The notes below the pieces were generated by a model that was not told the DNA's origin, made no database searches, and saw only the letters and a program-made list of their open reading frames with translations. From Paraphaeosphaeria minitans (taxonomy: Eukaryota; Ascomycota; Dothideomycetes; Pleosporales; Didymosphaeriaceae), in NCBI GenBank assembly GCA_015832175.1, contig WJXW01000001.1:372001-436000 (forward strand): a stretch of 64,000 bases of DNA, read 5' to 3'. How positions within the stretch are numbered: the stretch's first letter is position 1; each line of letters opens with the position of its first letter. Shown here piece after piece: positions 23,801-36,879 of this stretch. The position numbers and the translations under genes were made by a program.

Positions 23801-26055
23801 AGCTTTTATAGCACCTATTAATAATGTACTCTACAAATATCTAGATATATTTGTTATTGCGTATATAGACGATATCCTTATCTTTCCTAAAAACAAATTA
23901 GACCACACTAAGTATGTATAGATAGTACTAGAAGCACTAGATAAAGCATGCCTTCGCATTAAACTCAAGAAATATAAGTTTAACGTTAAATAACTTAAAT
24001 TCCTAGAACACATTATTACTATAGAAGGAATTAAGATAGCACTAAGTAAAGTTAAATATATTAAGAACTAGCTAATACTAAAAATAGCCAAGAATATCTA
24101 AGAATTCTTAGGATTCTGTAGATTTAACTAACAATTTATCCAAGATTACGTAAAGGTCACAATACCTTTAATAAATCTTATAAAGAAGAATGTACCCTTT
24201 AAATAGATAGATAAGTGCAGAATGTTATTTTAACTCTTTAAGACAGTATATATTATAGAACCTGTCCTTATTTATTTTAGAAGCGATAAACTACTACGCT
24301 TTAAAATAGACGCTAGCGATCTTGCGCTAGGCGCCTACGCTAAATAAGAATATAATAGTAAATAGTACCTAATTACCTATTACTTATGTAAATTTAATAA
24401 CGCTAAAACACAATATAATATATATAATAAAGAACTCTACACTATTATTAAAGCCTTAAAGCACTAAAGGATTTACGCGCTTAGTTACTTAACGCTAGAA
24501 ATCTATATAAATTATAAGAATCTTCTAAGGTTTACAACAACAAAAGAACTTACGCTATAATAATAAAGATAGTCGTAGACTACTAGGCAGTATAAGTTTA
24601 AAATTATCTATATAGCTAAGAAAGAAAATAGCAGAGTAGACACTCTTAGCTAACAAAGTAATCTAGTAAAAGAAAAGGTAAAAACCTTCTCCACAATCCT
24701 TCGCAAAGCTAAAGATAGATCTCTAGAGCTAATAGTAGAACTAAATTAACTTTTAGTAATTAACTAAGAAGTTCTAGAATATCTATAGACTAAGATTATC
24801 TAATAATACCACAATAACCCTATATACAGACACCTAGGCATCACAAAAATAATAGAACTTATCTAAAGGAATTACACCTTTAAAGGAATTAAAGAAGCTA
24901 TAATAACTTACATCTATAAATATACAGAATACTAGAGAAACAAACATAGTACATATCTTAAATATAAAGAGATGTAAGCAATTAGAATACTAATAGCACT
25001 ATAGGAAGATATTACTATAGATTTTATTATAGGAATTCTAAACTCTAAGAATCTAACAACAGGAATTAAATACGACAGTATACTAGTAATAGTCTACTAA
25101 CTAACTAAGTATATTAAGCTTATTCTATGCTTTAAAAGAATAATAGTAAAAGAACTCGCTTTTCTTATCTTAGACAGACTAATTAGACACTACAGAATTC
25201 TAAAAATAATTATTAGCGATAGAGACAAGCTCTTCACGTTAAATTATTAGATAACGCTTATAGCACTACTTAGAATAAAACAAAAGCTATTAATAGCTTA
25301 CTATCTACAAACAGATAGATAGATAGAACGTATAAACTAAACTATAGAAATGTACTTACGCATCTACTGTAATAGTTAGAAGAATAACTAGGTTTTATTA
25401 CTACCTATAGCACAGTTAGCCTATAATAATAAAGTATTAGTAGCATTAGGACATACACTATTCTATATAAACTATAGAAGACACCTATATCTCTTTAATT
25501 AATAATTTCCTACGACAATTAAAGTAAAAGAAGCTATAGATATAGCAGAAAATATAAAGAAAATACACTAATAACTCTAAGAGAATCTTAAGAAAGCTTA
25601 GTAGTAATTAATTTTATACTAAAACTAAAAATAAAAAATAGCACTTTAGCTAAAGAAGGGGGATAAAGTATATCTACTTACAAAGAACCTTTAAACTTAG
25701 AAGAAGAAATATAAGAAACTAGATTATATTAAGGTTAGACTATTTTACATTTCTAAGGAAATATTACTAGTGAACTATAAGTTAGAACTACCGCTAGATG
25801 TAAAGATACACCTAGTATTCTACGTATTACTACTAGAACTAGCAGACCCTAATACACTAGTTAAAACCACCTTCTACTACTAGACTAAGGAAGAAAACAA
25901 ATTTAAGGTTAAAAAAATTCTAGAATATAATTAGTATAATAATACGTATTTTATTAAGTAGAAAGGTTACCCACATAGTAAAAACACTTAGGAACTAAAG
26001 AACTACCTAGGAAACTATTAATAAAAGATTAAAGAATTCTATTAATAGACTTACC
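20849..26055 (+). pseudogene. G2 gag-pol relic with chromodomain
   Basis: Gag starts at an ATA (ancestral ATG) about 16 bp after the LTR. The CCHC knuckle is readable at 21733-21774 as C-x2-Y-x4-H-x4-C, with TGT turned into TAT at the second Cys. The RT motif YIDDIL is intact at 23862-23879. RNase H (KIDASDLALGAY) is near 24303-24340. The integrase HHCC and DDE parts run from ~24810 to 25500, with Asp in ISDRDK and Glu in QIERINQTIE. The chromodomain (ILEYN...FIKxKGYPHSKNT) is at about 25917-26020. Chromodomain integrases are known to steer insertion to heterochromatin, which fits the clustering seen here. All frames are closed by RIP stops. Confidence 0.9.
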
Positions 26056-26573
26056 TAAGATAGTAACGCTAAGGAATTATTCTAGAACTCTAGAGGCAGG
26101 TTATCTATTGTAGACTATATAGACGTGCTAAGTTTAGCTAGACTAGTAGGCTAAATAGAATAGGCTAGGTCCTCCTTTAACTCTAACTCTATTAGCGCAG
26201 CACTCTCTACTACGATAACTTTATTAGTACACTTTTTATTCTACGCTAATTATTTTAATAACTAATCCTCTTTTACGTACGCTACGCGTAGGGCTTTAAA
26301 TACTATATTTTATTCTTTTTACGCCTCTAATATTTACGCCTCTAATTTCTTCTTCTTAGTAATTAACCGCAAGAACTTATTCCTAGTAATAGCTATATTA
26401 TACTTTAAGTCTTATTTCTAACACTTACTACACTTCCCTAAGCTAATATAGACTTTGTAAATATAGAAGTGCAACCTATAGAAGGAGCACTTTAACACTA
26501 TAACTACTCTATAGTTTTTAATAGTAGAGATAAGGCTATAACAACGCTTTAGGGAATTATAGTTAGCAGGCAT
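26055..26573 (-). pseudogene. G2 antisense ORF relic, same type as in G5
   Basis: ATG at 26573, 38 bp inside the 3' LTR, opens a frame on the strand opposite pol. It aligns codon by codon with the G5 antisense frame (MPxNxNSxKRC start, then LKCSFY, then GKCSKC). Stops are at Gln/Trp-type positions. The part after the cysteines is Lys/Glu-rich. The 3' end is set by comparison with G5 and is approximate. Confidence 0.65.
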
Positions 26574-26610
26574 AATTCTTTAGGATAAAGAATAGAAAGG
26601 GAGGAGATAA

Positions 26611-27021
26611 TATTATGTACTAAATAACAATATAGGACTTAGGCGCTTATAAAGGTGTAATAAAGCGACAATAGGGTTATAAACGTAATAAAGAGACGCT
26701 AAGTAACTTAGATTAAGTTATATAATGTGCTTAGTTACTTAGTGGTACTAAGTAGTAGAGTAGGTTATGTAAAGTGCTTAGTTACTTAGTGGTACTAAGT
26801 AGTAGAGCAGCCTTAGTATATAGGAACGCGAGGATAGGCTCTCTATACTTGTGTTTAATCTATTTATTAATCTATTATTTGGATTCTAGCAGACTAAATT
26901 GTTAACTTATTATACTTTATAAGATACTATTATATTAATAAGACTTTCCACCTTCTGTAAGTACTCCTGCCTAAGAACCAACCTTAACCCTTTAGGACTA
27001 GCTACCCTCTTGGATTTAACA
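26611..27021 (+). repeat. G2 3' LTR (411 bp)
   Basis: It begins TATTATGTAC after the purine tract GGGAGGAGA and ends GATTTAACA. The predicted TATA box is at 26817-26822 and the GTGTTTAA motif at 26851-26858. Its U3 is more mutated, and its U5 less mutated, than in the 5' LTR. Confidence 0.93.
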
Positions 27022-28185
27022 ACGCCTATTAGGGCTGCCTCTGTAGTATTACCTATTAGTTTATTAGTAGGAGGATTTTCGCCTTTACTCTTAGACAGCG
27101 GTAGTACTAATAGTAATAAAATATAACGCGTTTTCTTCTACCTTAATATTAGCTACGCCTAGTAGATAGAATAGGGATAGAACTTATAGAGGCTAAAGAA
27201 AGGGCAGCGTAAAGCTTTTAAACTTTAATAAAAAATAGCTTAATAAGCTTAATAGTAGCTTTAACGCCTATAGTAGTGTAAGTAAGTAGGGTAAAAACTT
27301 TAGGCAGCGTAGGCGCTAAGGCAGCGACCTAAGTCTACTACTTAAAAGTGTTATAAAGAGTAATAATAGTATTCCTAACTAATATATAGAAGACGTCTAG
27401 CTATAATATTAACACTAACTACTACTTACTACTCTTATTCTTATCCTTTTAAAGGAGGTAGGCGCTACTAATAAGGATCGTACTATAGTTCTTACGCTAT
27501 TTATTAGTTAGAGTAGGCTAGATCTATAAAGTAAATTAATAATAGAGGCTATTAAAAAGGACCTAAAAGGAAAAACCTTATCTAGCTAGTATAACTAGTA
27601 AGCTTATAAACGCGACACTCCTTATAAGCGAAGACTTTACGAGTTAGCTTAAAGAGGTAAATATAAATAGACTAAGCGTAGTTAATGCACTAGCGCTTAA
27701 TAATAGTATATAGGTACATAATAGCGCTATTTCTAAGGGTCTAAATATATTAATCTTTAACTCCTAGGGCTTAAAAGAACTAAGAAATAGTTAAAGAAAG
27801 AGAGGCTAAAAAGTAGAGGAAAAGATAACTTACCTATAAGGTAGGCCCTACCTTAATCTTTGCTAGTAGTTTATTAGTAATAACGTAGGCTTTATTAACT
27901 AGTTCCTACTTTTTATCCTTACTATTATAGCTAGGCTTACTAGGCGTTAGAGTGTAAAAAGCGTTCTCTTTACTATTATTAGTGCGAGCACGCTTAGAAT
28001 TATAAAGCGTATTATAATAGTTAGAAGGGGCTATTAAAGTAAAAGTAATAGGGGTAGGAAAGAAGCTAAGTAGAACACAAAGTAGTAGAAGATAATAAAG
28101 GGAATAAAAAGTAGCTAGCTAAATAATAGGCTATCTAAAGAAATTTAAGTAAAAGAAGTGTAAGTAGGTAAAAAAAAAATATAAT
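27022..28185. other. AT-rich degenerate DNA between G2 and Copia C1
   Basis: The stretch is RIP-like and stop-dense in all frames. It continues across the C1 insertion into 35394 onward, as the target duplication shows, so both halves are one older unit. I could not assign it to a family. Confidence 0.5.
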
Positions 28186-28423
28186 TGTTGGTTTGGCTCA
28201 ATCTGCAATTAAGTATTTGAGGGTTAATAGTATACTATTGTGCAAAGGGTGAGAAGTAGGTTTAATTAATTACGTCTAGTCTATTGTATAAAGGGGCACT
28301 AAGGGCTTTATAAAGTCTCTGCCTCTTAGCGCTAACCTAAGTAGTGGGTCCTTGTGCGGGTCCCTATAGGTAGGTAGGCCCCTACTTTACCTAGTGCTAC
28401 TTATATAATAAACTATATAGACA
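28186..28423 (-). repeat. C1 LTR, left copy (element 3' LTR)
   Basis: TGTTGG...AGACA, 238 bp. It matches 35156-35393 with scattered transitions. It includes the unusually GC-rich stretch GTGGGTCCTTGTGCGGGTCC in both copies. Confidence 0.92.
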
Positions 28424-29740
28424 CTAGTAACTTTTCTTTTGTGCGATAGCTTATATCTATTATACGCTTCCCTTTCCTATCCTTCTCTATTTATACAGTT
28501 GGCCTTCCCCTATTAGAACAGGTTATAGGGTAGGTGTAGTGTTACTATATAGTAGAGGTTCTGTTTACACCTACTCTTGTGTAAATAGGTAGTAATAGCT
28601 AACCTACTTAGTTTTTACCTTACCTCCTTATACAGTAGTAGAGCTGTATTGTATAATAAGGCTCTTTTTAGGCATATGCTTTATACGTAAACAGAAGGTA
28701 GGGTATTAAGTAATGTAATACTTAGCGCTAGGTTTTAGTAAGTAGGTATAGAAGGATCTCTCCTAGCTCTCCTAAACCCTTTCTCTTTTATCCTACTTTA
28801 ACATACGTGTACCTTCCTCCTTTCTTTCCTTATTCTTTTTAGTGTCCTAGTGTCTAGTGGCTAGTGCTCTGTTACTAGTAAATGTGTATAGCTTTTTTAT
28901 ACGATGCTGATTTTTAATAAGACATATATATATATATATATACACACTTGCTATTGTATAATAGCTAACAACACTATTAGTTTATTAGGCGCTAGTGCCC
29001 TTACTACTAGTGTCTTTGTGCTAGTTATTATAGGCTAGACTAGATCGCGCATCTAGGTTAACCTCCCCACTAGTTTGCCTGGCATAAGGGCCTTTATACA
29101 GAGCCTAGCGGTAGATATATAACAAATCCTCTAGAGCATCTTTGTTTTTATTGTACAATGCTAATAAGTGTAGGACAAAAAGGCTAGGGTGGCCTAGATG
29201 CCCTCCTAGGACATTATTGTGTAAATTCTAGTTAGCACGAACCTCTAGTAGTAGGCTACTTACGTTATATAATGTAAGAGATATTAGTAAGTAGTACTTA
29301 TTTAGTTGTGTAGCCAAGTTTAAAATAAGCCTTATGCTTACTTATGCAGCACTACTAATACTAGTAATTAGGTGTTCCTAGATTGTTATGCAATCCTAGG
29401 TTATAAGTCTAGATTATGCAGCGCCTATATATAAAAGTCGCATAGTGCTTATTGTAAGCGTCGTGTATAATGGGGGGGGGTGAATATCTTTGTTGTATAA
29501 AGGGGTAGGTAGGCCTAGTCTTAAAATATCTAAATTATTAATATAGAAAATATATTCTTTAATATCTTTATATAATCTCCTGTGATATATTCCCTCTCTT
29601 ATAATGAAACTGTGATGTTAAATTAGTAGTAGGGCTTATATAGCCTAAAAATAAATGTGTCTGTGCGAAGTTATAGTAAGTTAGATAGAAGAAAAGAAAA
29701 TTTTTTTTTTTTTTTAAAATAGTAAGTAAAATAATAAAAG
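28424..29740. other. C1 3' non-coding region
   Basis: This lies between the 3' LTR and the end of pol. It holds a (TA)n run near 28923-28942, a G9 run near 29470 and a 16 bp poly-T near 29699-29714. I see no conserved domain on either strand. Confidence 0.5.
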
Positions 29741-32700
29741 AAATATTATATAGTAGAGTAGTTACTCTATTATGTAGTCCTTGTTAATTCTGTCTACTAA
29801 AGCCTTAATAGTAATGTGTAGTTTATTTGTTAAGATTAGTGTTTAGAGTGCCTAGTTAGGTGCTTTCTTTGTATAAGTATTAGTAGGATTGTCTTTGCCA
29901 TTAATCCACCTAATCTCTGTAATTTCCTATTTTTTGTACGACTCCCTAATTAATATAATGTTAATTATAAGGCGTTTTTTGTTTATAGTGTCTAGTTGTA
30001 TAAGGCATTTGTATAGGGATTTCGAGTTAGTATAGACTATAATAGGAATTAGGGGGATCTAAAGTATTTATATAATCTGTTAAAGTGTTGTACTTAATGT
30101 AATTGTATTATTAAAACTGCCTACTAGACTGTATAATTTACTTACTAGAACACTTCTAGTTACTCTTTTACACTTTACTAAGTTCTAGTAGATAATATTA
30201 CCACAGATCTTAAAGTCCTAAGTTGTTATGCGATGTTCCTCTACTAGTATAATAATAAAGCCAAGCTGTAAGCTTAGGTCTCTATTATTAGTAAAAGAGC
30301 TATCTATAAAAATAAATAGCTTTATATAACCTAGGTTAAGTGGAATAAATTTTAGTCCTCTTTGTGTATTCTGAATTTGCTAGTTTAAACGCATGTTTAG
30401 TGCCTTAATATCTTCTTCTATTAGTACTATTATTTATGCGGTAATAGACAGGTTAAATATTACTTCTAGTTAGTAAACTAAAGAGATATATGCACCTCTT
30501 GCTCGTTGTGTAATGTATTAGTGTGTAGCGTCTTTATTCTAGGGATTAATTATGCGAAGGCTTTTAGCCTGTCCCTTCTATTCTAGGGTAATAACACCCT
30601 AGGTAAGTTAGATTTTACCTCTATTAAACTTAATTATCCTGTCTTATGTTAAGACGCTTTTGTCCTTCGCACAAAACTTTATAGCATAGAGCTGCTCCTC
30701 TTCTTATTATATAAAGCTTTTTATAACTATACTAAGGGTGTTATTAGTCTAGAGTCTAGTAATACTAAACATCTTAGGTCCTTTATCTATAATAAGTAGG
30801 TATAGGTTGTACATTAACACATATATCCTTAGTTTCTCTTTATAGTGGTTGTAGTATGTCTTAAACTAGTAAAGACCTAATTCTACTGCGCTATACAAAG
30901 GTTGTATAACTTACAGAAACGTATTTAGTAGAATGAAATTACGCATTTCTGCTAGTAGTTAGGCATATAATGTGCGAAGAAGTTTGTTAGTAGACTATAT
31001 ATAGGCCTAAGTAATGTCCCTAAGCTTAATGTGCATATTATATAACTAAATTAGTGTTGTAGAAAGAGCTAATAGTAACCTCTAGCTTATACGCTAGATA
31101 GTAGAGGATTATATAAGAATCTTCTCTTTTTCTTTATCTAAATAGCTAGTAAAGACAAGTCTTAATTTCTTATATAATTAGGTTGTCTTGCCTTTAATCT
31201 CTTGTACGAGACGTAGGTTAAAGATATAGCTAGGTTGTTTATTAGGGTTGTATAATAAGATCTTAAAAGTGCTATTAGTAATAAGGGCATTTATTTCTGC
31301 CACATCTAATTCTTTAAAGGGCTAGCTAGGTGTAGTAATAATACTATCTATATAAAGCTTTAGTGTAAGCTTAAAGTTATCTTTTTCTTTTTAAGTAATA
31401 AACTAGGTGTTTAGTCTTCCTAATCTTTATTAAGCTTTACCTAATTATATAACTATAGTAGTTTAATCCTTCCTAGGTCTTCCTCTTAGCCTTAGCTTTA
31501 GGGCTTTAATTTGTGCGGCTATAGGAGCATCTACATTTTGTAGTTCCTGTGTACTGTCTTTAGTTGCGTAATAGTATAGTTTAACCTATATATAGCGCAG
31601 TTTTAGAGGTCTATTTTTAAGCTCTAGAATAATGTCTCTTCCTTTAATACTCTTAATCTTATATAGTTCTTACTATTCCTTTTTTTCTCTCTAGACTATA
31701 ACTTCTAAGCCTAGTAAGAGTGCAAAGGTTTTATGTAATAATAGGCTATTCCTAGTGTTAATTATATAAGTAACTTTAACTTTAGCTCTATTCTTCTTAA
31801 GTATTTTTATTGCTTTCTAAACTGCATTAGCTTAGGCAATTAGTTCTAGTAAGAGTAGAGAGTCCTTATTAATCCTTAGGTAGGCACTAAAGACTAGGAG
31901 GGTAGGTACTATACTATTAGGCCTAGCTATATTATTTAGTGCCTTTACTACTATCTATAGCACTATCTTATTATCTATATAACTGTTAATCTTAGCTCTT
32001 AGGATATTGTACGCTTAGTATAGTAGTATATATACTCTTTTAATCTTGCCTACAGTCTAGTGTACCTCTACTAGTATTTGCCTACATTCTGCCCCAACTA
32101 TTTTTGTATAATTCTAAAACTTATTAGAAGCGAAGTTAGTTCCTAGGTTATAGATAATATAATCTAGTAGGCCTTAGTATACATTAATCTAGTATCTTGT
32201 TAAGGTATCCTAGGTGTCTTATATAGTTATTAATCTTAGGAATTAGGCTGCCTAAAATAATATGTCTATATTAATAACGTGCAGGACATCCCTTTTACTA
32301 ATTTATACAACATTAATAATAATCTTATAGTTAAAGTATAAGTTATCTTAGATAGAGAACTTAAAGCGTTTTAGCACTTAGTTATATAACTAGTAGTAGT
32401 AACAAAACTTCCTTACTTCTTCTAGTATAGAGCTCTCTACTTTATACCCTATCTAAGTAAGAAGCTTATACAGTCTTTCTATCTAGAAGTGTCTAAAACA
32501 GCAGTGTAGGCGTTAGAGTTCTGTCTCTGTAAAGAAGAGAGCTAATTTCTTATTACTAAGGTTAAAGAAAGGGTAACCCTACTTTTATATAACTAGGACT
32601 GTTATACTGTTCTTTTATATAATAATATCTAGGATATTATTAAAGTATGCCCTAAGTCTGTTAGCATCTGCTAGCGATAGTAGGAATAGTGTTAGGGAGT

Positions 32701-34500
32701 TAAGGATATAGTAGGTTACTATTCCTATAGAGTTAGTAATTTATATAGTGCCTAGAGATGTCTAGGAACCTTATCCTCTAAAGCTAATATTAGTAGATCC
32801 TAGTAACTAGTCTACTTTAGTAGTTAGGTTTTTGTGTAAGTAGGCAGTAAGCTAGTCCTTTTCTACTATAGACACTTATACGGCGCCTATGTCCTAGAGT
32901 TCTCCTTAGTACTTTGTACAATACTAACTAGCTAGAGTAAATAGTTGTGTAGGTTCCTCTATATTTTTATTATTTTTACTATGTTAGATGTCTTCACTAG
33001 TTATGCGATAAAGGTAGGTAGTAGAAGTAAAGTATAAAGTAGTCTTCTATACTTCTTCTTTATTACTTTATTAGTCTTATTTATTTTCCTCCTCTTTTAT
33101 ATAATAGTCTTCTTCCTCTAGCTCTCCTTTAAAGTTAAAGATGTATACTTATATATCTATAGTAGAGGGTTTATATTTATAGAAGTTAGCGTATAATAAC
33201 ATATATTGCCTTCTAGCTTATTAGGTATCCCTTAGTAGATAGTTAATAGACTAGTATCCTTCTTTATAGCACATAAAGCATTTCTACTTTATACAAGAGC
33301 TTAAACTTCTAAAGTTACTCCTTTCTTTTAGTTTAAAGGTTAATCTGTCTCTAGAGGGGCTAGATTTTCTTATGCAATTAGGATTATTATATTATTAATT
33401 AGTGTAGTACACTTCTTTACTATTTTAGAGAAACTATAACTTTTTCCTATTTTTAGTAACTTAGAGTGACGTATAAAAGTTACTAAGTAAGCCTTTTATT
33501 ATATTTTTAGGGTTAAACATAGCTTATTTAAGGTTAGAATAGCTGTAGTATACTTATATAATAGTAGTGTGTAGTTATAGTTTACTACTAAAGCCTTGTC
33601 TAAAAGTCCTTTAGGCTAAGGTAAGCTTGTTAATTATTGCTTTTAGGGCCTTATATAATATAGTAGCTAGATTATCCCTTTTATAGCGTTTAAAGGTAAG
33701 AGTAGTCTAGTTTATCTAGTACTAATTATAATTAACACTAGTGTTAAAGTGCCTATTTAGTCTATTATACAATTTATCCTATAGAAGTCCTAGTCTAATA
33801 TTGTGTAGGTAGTAGGTACTTGCATAATTAGAAAGGATTCCTAGGAAAATGTTTATATACTAGTCCTATAGTATGCCTAGCCTATAGTATAGTTCTCTAA
33901 AGACTTTTGTCTTGTCTGCTAAAATATTATATAGCCTACTAGTGTAGTTATTCTCTTTACTCTAAGCCTTCTAAAAGAGAATAATCTTATCTAGCTAGAT
34001 ATAAGCATAATCTCCTAGTTATTAAGGAGACTAAGAGTGTCTAGCCTCTTTGTACAATGTAGTTTGTTAGGTAAAAGTAGTCTAGGTTTTAGACTACTAC
34101 CATTAGTGTGACTCTATATATAGTGTCTCTGTCCTTACACGTATAGGGATAGGCCCTAGCTATACTCTATATGTATATACATTACCTACAGATAGTGTAG
34201 GTTATATTATTAGGATTATGCGAAGCGGTTTAGGTTGTAGTTATAAAGTTATTATACAAAGGGTCTGTAGCTTATAGTTAAACTGTAATAGTTTAAAGAG
34301 TTTCTTTATATAAGTGTCCTTTATTATAGAATTAGTAGCAATAAAGCCTTCTTTTATAAAAAAAGTAATAAGCTCTCTTCTTACTGTATAACTAATCTTA
34401 TTAAAGGTTCTCTCTTTCTAGTTATTAAAATCTTTAGTAAAAGAAGAGATTACCTCTTTACCTTTAAGGCTGCTTACGCGATATTACGCGATTATGTATA
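29740..34500 (-). pseudogene. C1 Copia gag-pol relic
   Basis: On the minus strand, read through stops, a gag knuckle of the fungal Copia type (C-x2-C...W/H-rich) lies near 33240-33290. RT is clear from ~31300 down to ~30650: ALITNSTFKI, then the TIQR-SQRLLLAL block near 31095, a DITQAY-like block near 31010, then PLY and WFKTYYNHYKEK. RNase H shows VYTNSKSLYKC near 30010, where TDS has become TNS. Domain ends are approximate, and none of the frames is intact. Confidence 0.8.
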
Positions 34501-34838
34501 CTATATAAGTGTTTAGCTATTTTAGAGAAGGGGGTAGGTAGCTGTGTAGATTTACTCTATCTATCTAGTACTTTTGTGCAATCTCTCCTCTTAAGGTAAT
34601 AGCCTTAATATTTATTACTTCTTTTACTTATTAAAGCTATATTGCTTTAGCTTTATTTTTTTACTAAGGAGGTAGTATTAATTATTACATAACGTCCTTA
34701 GGTTATAGTTTCTTTAAGAAGTCTTCTAGTCTTAAGGCTATGTTATTATTGTCTTTTTTAGTTGTGCGATATGTCTACGTTTAGTTGTTGCTAGTTTAAT
34801 TATACAACGTGTTTTTTAGGGTTATAAATGTGCTTACT

Positions 34839-35068
34839 ATCTCCTTTCTTTTCTATAGAATAGCTTAGACTAAATTGTGTAACTCTTTATAGATGTGTGC
34901 GCTTTGTTTCTGCTTATTGTATAATTTAAAATTTAATCTCTAGTAAAGGTATTATCTCCTTTCTTTTCTATAGAATAGCTTAGACTAGATTATGCGACTC
35001 TTTATAGATGTGTACGCTTTGTTTCTACTTATTGTATAATCTGAAATTTGATCTCTAGTAAAGGTAAT
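34839..35068. repeat. 115 bp tandem duplication in C1 leader
   Basis: ATCTCCTTTCTTTTCTATAG starts at 34839 and again at 34954, and the two units run on in parallel to about 35068 with few transitions between them. It lies between gag and the 5' LTR of the minus-strand element, in its leader. Confidence 0.88.
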
Positions 35069-35155
35069 AATATAGAGCCTACGTATCCAGCTTGTAGAGC
35101 GCTCTGTCTTTAGACCTTACTAGTTTGCAGTTAATTGGAATTAACCACTAATTAG

Positions 35156-35393
35156 TGTTAGTTTGGCTTAATCTATAATTAAGTATTTAAGGGTTAATAG
35201 TATACTATTGTGTAAAGGGTAAGAAGTAGGTTTAATTAATTACGTCTAGTCTATTGTACAAAGGGGCACTAAGGGCTTTATAAAGTCTCTGCCTCTTAGC
35301 GCTAACCTAAGTAGTGGGTCCTTGTGCGGGTCCCTATAGGTAGGTAGGCCCCCACTTTACCCAGTGCTACTTGTACAATAAACTGTACAGATA
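35156..35393 (-). repeat. C1 LTR, right copy (element 5' LTR)
   Basis: TGTTAG...AGATA, 238 bp, partner of 28186-28423. The terminal CA has become TA. The adjacent internal bases did not match a tRNA that I recognise. Confidence 0.92.
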
Positions 35394-35977
35394 ATAATAA
35401 TAGTAGTAGAGGTTTTATTTATAAGCTAGTAAATAGCACTAGCGCGACACTCTACACTAAGAAAGGTAATTACGCCTACCTCTACCTACTATAAATAATA
35501 ATAGACCTATTATAAGGTAGTAGGTTAAGGCCTAGGCGACACACTTACCTATAATTAGGTAAAGATAACACCCTTTACCTAAGTACCTAGTAGTCCTCCT
35601 CCTGCCTAATAATATTAAAAGACAAATAATAATAGTTAACTAGATTAACTTACTGCCACTAAATTAGACGCCGTCTAATAGGAGCTAAAAAGGTATATTA
35701 TAGGCTATACCCTAATAGATATTCTTATTCGGCACGCTTTAACCTTAGGCCTATTAGGTCCTTTATATCTAATCTTCTAACCCTAGATATATAAGTTTAG
35801 TAGTAGAAGCTTAACTTCTACTTTATATAAGTTTATAAAAGTATTATTTTTGGTAATTTAGCTTATTAAATATTAAGCCCCTAACACTTTACACTATAAT
35901 AGGATTTTAATATCCTTAGTAGGAGCTACTATACTAGGGGTATAGCTAATACTTTTAAAGTAAAAGATTTTATTCTT
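35394..35977. other. AT-rich degenerate DNA right of C1
   Basis: This is the continuation of the unit split by C1. No domain was recognised. It runs into the inverted-repeat copy that borders the gene island. Confidence 0.5.
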
Positions 35978-36424
35978 TAAAATATAAATTAATATATAGC
36001 GTAAAGTTTATTATACTTTTTTTATAGCTATAATACGCTACTTAAGTATTAAAGGTAAGCTTAAGTTATATATTACTAGCTCTTCTTCTATATACTAGAT
36101 AAGAGAGTTCTTACTACTTTTAGAGGCTTTAAGTAAAATCTATCCCCTACTAGTAGCTTATATAACTCTAGGAACTATCTTTAGACTATTATAGATAAAG
36201 TATTATTATATAAAGTCTAGTTATAAGTAATAGTATTTGCTTTACACTAGAAAGGATAGTAAAAGAATAACTTAATAGTATTAAGTAGAATAATACTTAA
36301 CTTCTATAAAGTTAGGGCACAGCGTAGGTTTTGCGCAGCTAGCTCGCTTAGCGTATAGGCCCTTTATAGGGCCTTTGCGCCAGATGCCACAACACCACAA
36401 TAAGATCGTAATTTACCCGTTACA
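35978..36424 (-). repeat. Left copy of island-flanking inverted repeat (LTR-like end)
   Basis: It is the reverse complement of 39202-39648, with transitions and small indels. The outer boundary facing the gene is sharp: ...TTTACCCGTTACA at 36424. Read on the minus strand, the unit begins TGTAACGGGTAAATTACG, as LTRs often do. The partner LTR of this copy was not identified. Confidence 0.85.
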
Positions 36425-36879
36425 GATAGCCTTGCTGCGGAGTACAATATGGCGAAAGACAAGACCGAAAGCTTTAACAAGAAGATCTGGGGTTGAAGTG
36501 GATGCGAGCATTTGTACAAGGAACCCATCACATGTTTGAGCGATGATGTTCCTAGCACGGATCGTCGCGGTTCACGACAGCCAGGAGGATCGAAAGTACC
36601 CACCCACAACTCCGGTCCTGTCAGCCTGGCCAGGGTTTGATGGCCAATCACTTTTGGGGAGTCTGTACGTACGTACATACGAGTGGTATTAATTTTGAAA
36701 GGAGTACCCTAGCGGGCTATGCTACAATCCGTGCTGCAGCCTGCGCCCGGGGCACTTTCTCACTCAGTCAAGTCTGTGGTGTAACGAGCCACCTTACTCT
36801 TATCCCCTAAACCTTCTTTTGTTCTCCTCGTCTTGTTGTTGCCATCCACACCCACCCATCGCCTTCACATTCCGCCGTC
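36425..36879 (+). promoter_or_regulatory. Upstream region of the GT17 gene
   Basis: This GC-balanced DNA starts exactly where the repeat ends. A pyrimidine-rich stretch (36788-36850) precedes the ATG, as is usual for fungal promoters and leaders. An open frame on the minus strand (36364-36678) runs into the repeat, lacks motifs and is not called. Confidence 0.55.

Larger units (their letters stand above)
20438..27021 (+). mobile_element. G2: full-length Ty3/Gypsy chromovirus, U3 variant 2, TSD ACGCC
   Basis: The element is 6584 bp with two 411 bp LTRs and an exact 5 bp target duplication: ACGCC at 20433-20437 and 27022-27026. Domain order is gag-protease-RT-RNase H-integrase-chromodomain. 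It is structurally complete but heavily RIPed, so it is not autonomous now. Confidence 0.95.
28186..35393 (-). mobile_element. C1: full-length Ty1/Copia element, minus strand, TSD ATAAT
   Basis: The element is 7208 bp with two 238 bp LTRs (28186-28423 and 35156-35393) and an exact target duplication ATAAT (28181-28185 and 35394-35398). The polyprotein reads right to left. Order gag-integrase-RT-RNase H on the minus strand marks Copia rather than Gypsy. Confidence 0.93.

Noticed and set aside
23831..24013. Minus-strand frames at 23831-24013, with a similar one at 55062-55256
   Set aside because: They are the complement of the conserved RT YIDD region and open by chance because pol is conserved there. 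The 55062 frame is the same stretch in G5.
28920..28945. (TA)n run in Copia C1
   Set aside because: A short simple repeat in AT-rich DNA, of no evident significance.
9311..36424. CRISPR array, tRNA or rRNA genes in the repeat blocks
   Set aside because: No regularly spaced direct repeats with unique spacers. The tRNA-like word at 48064 is a primer-binding site, not a tRNA gene.
36364..36678. 104-codon minus-strand frame upstream of GT17
   Set aside because: It runs into the inverted repeat and has no motif.
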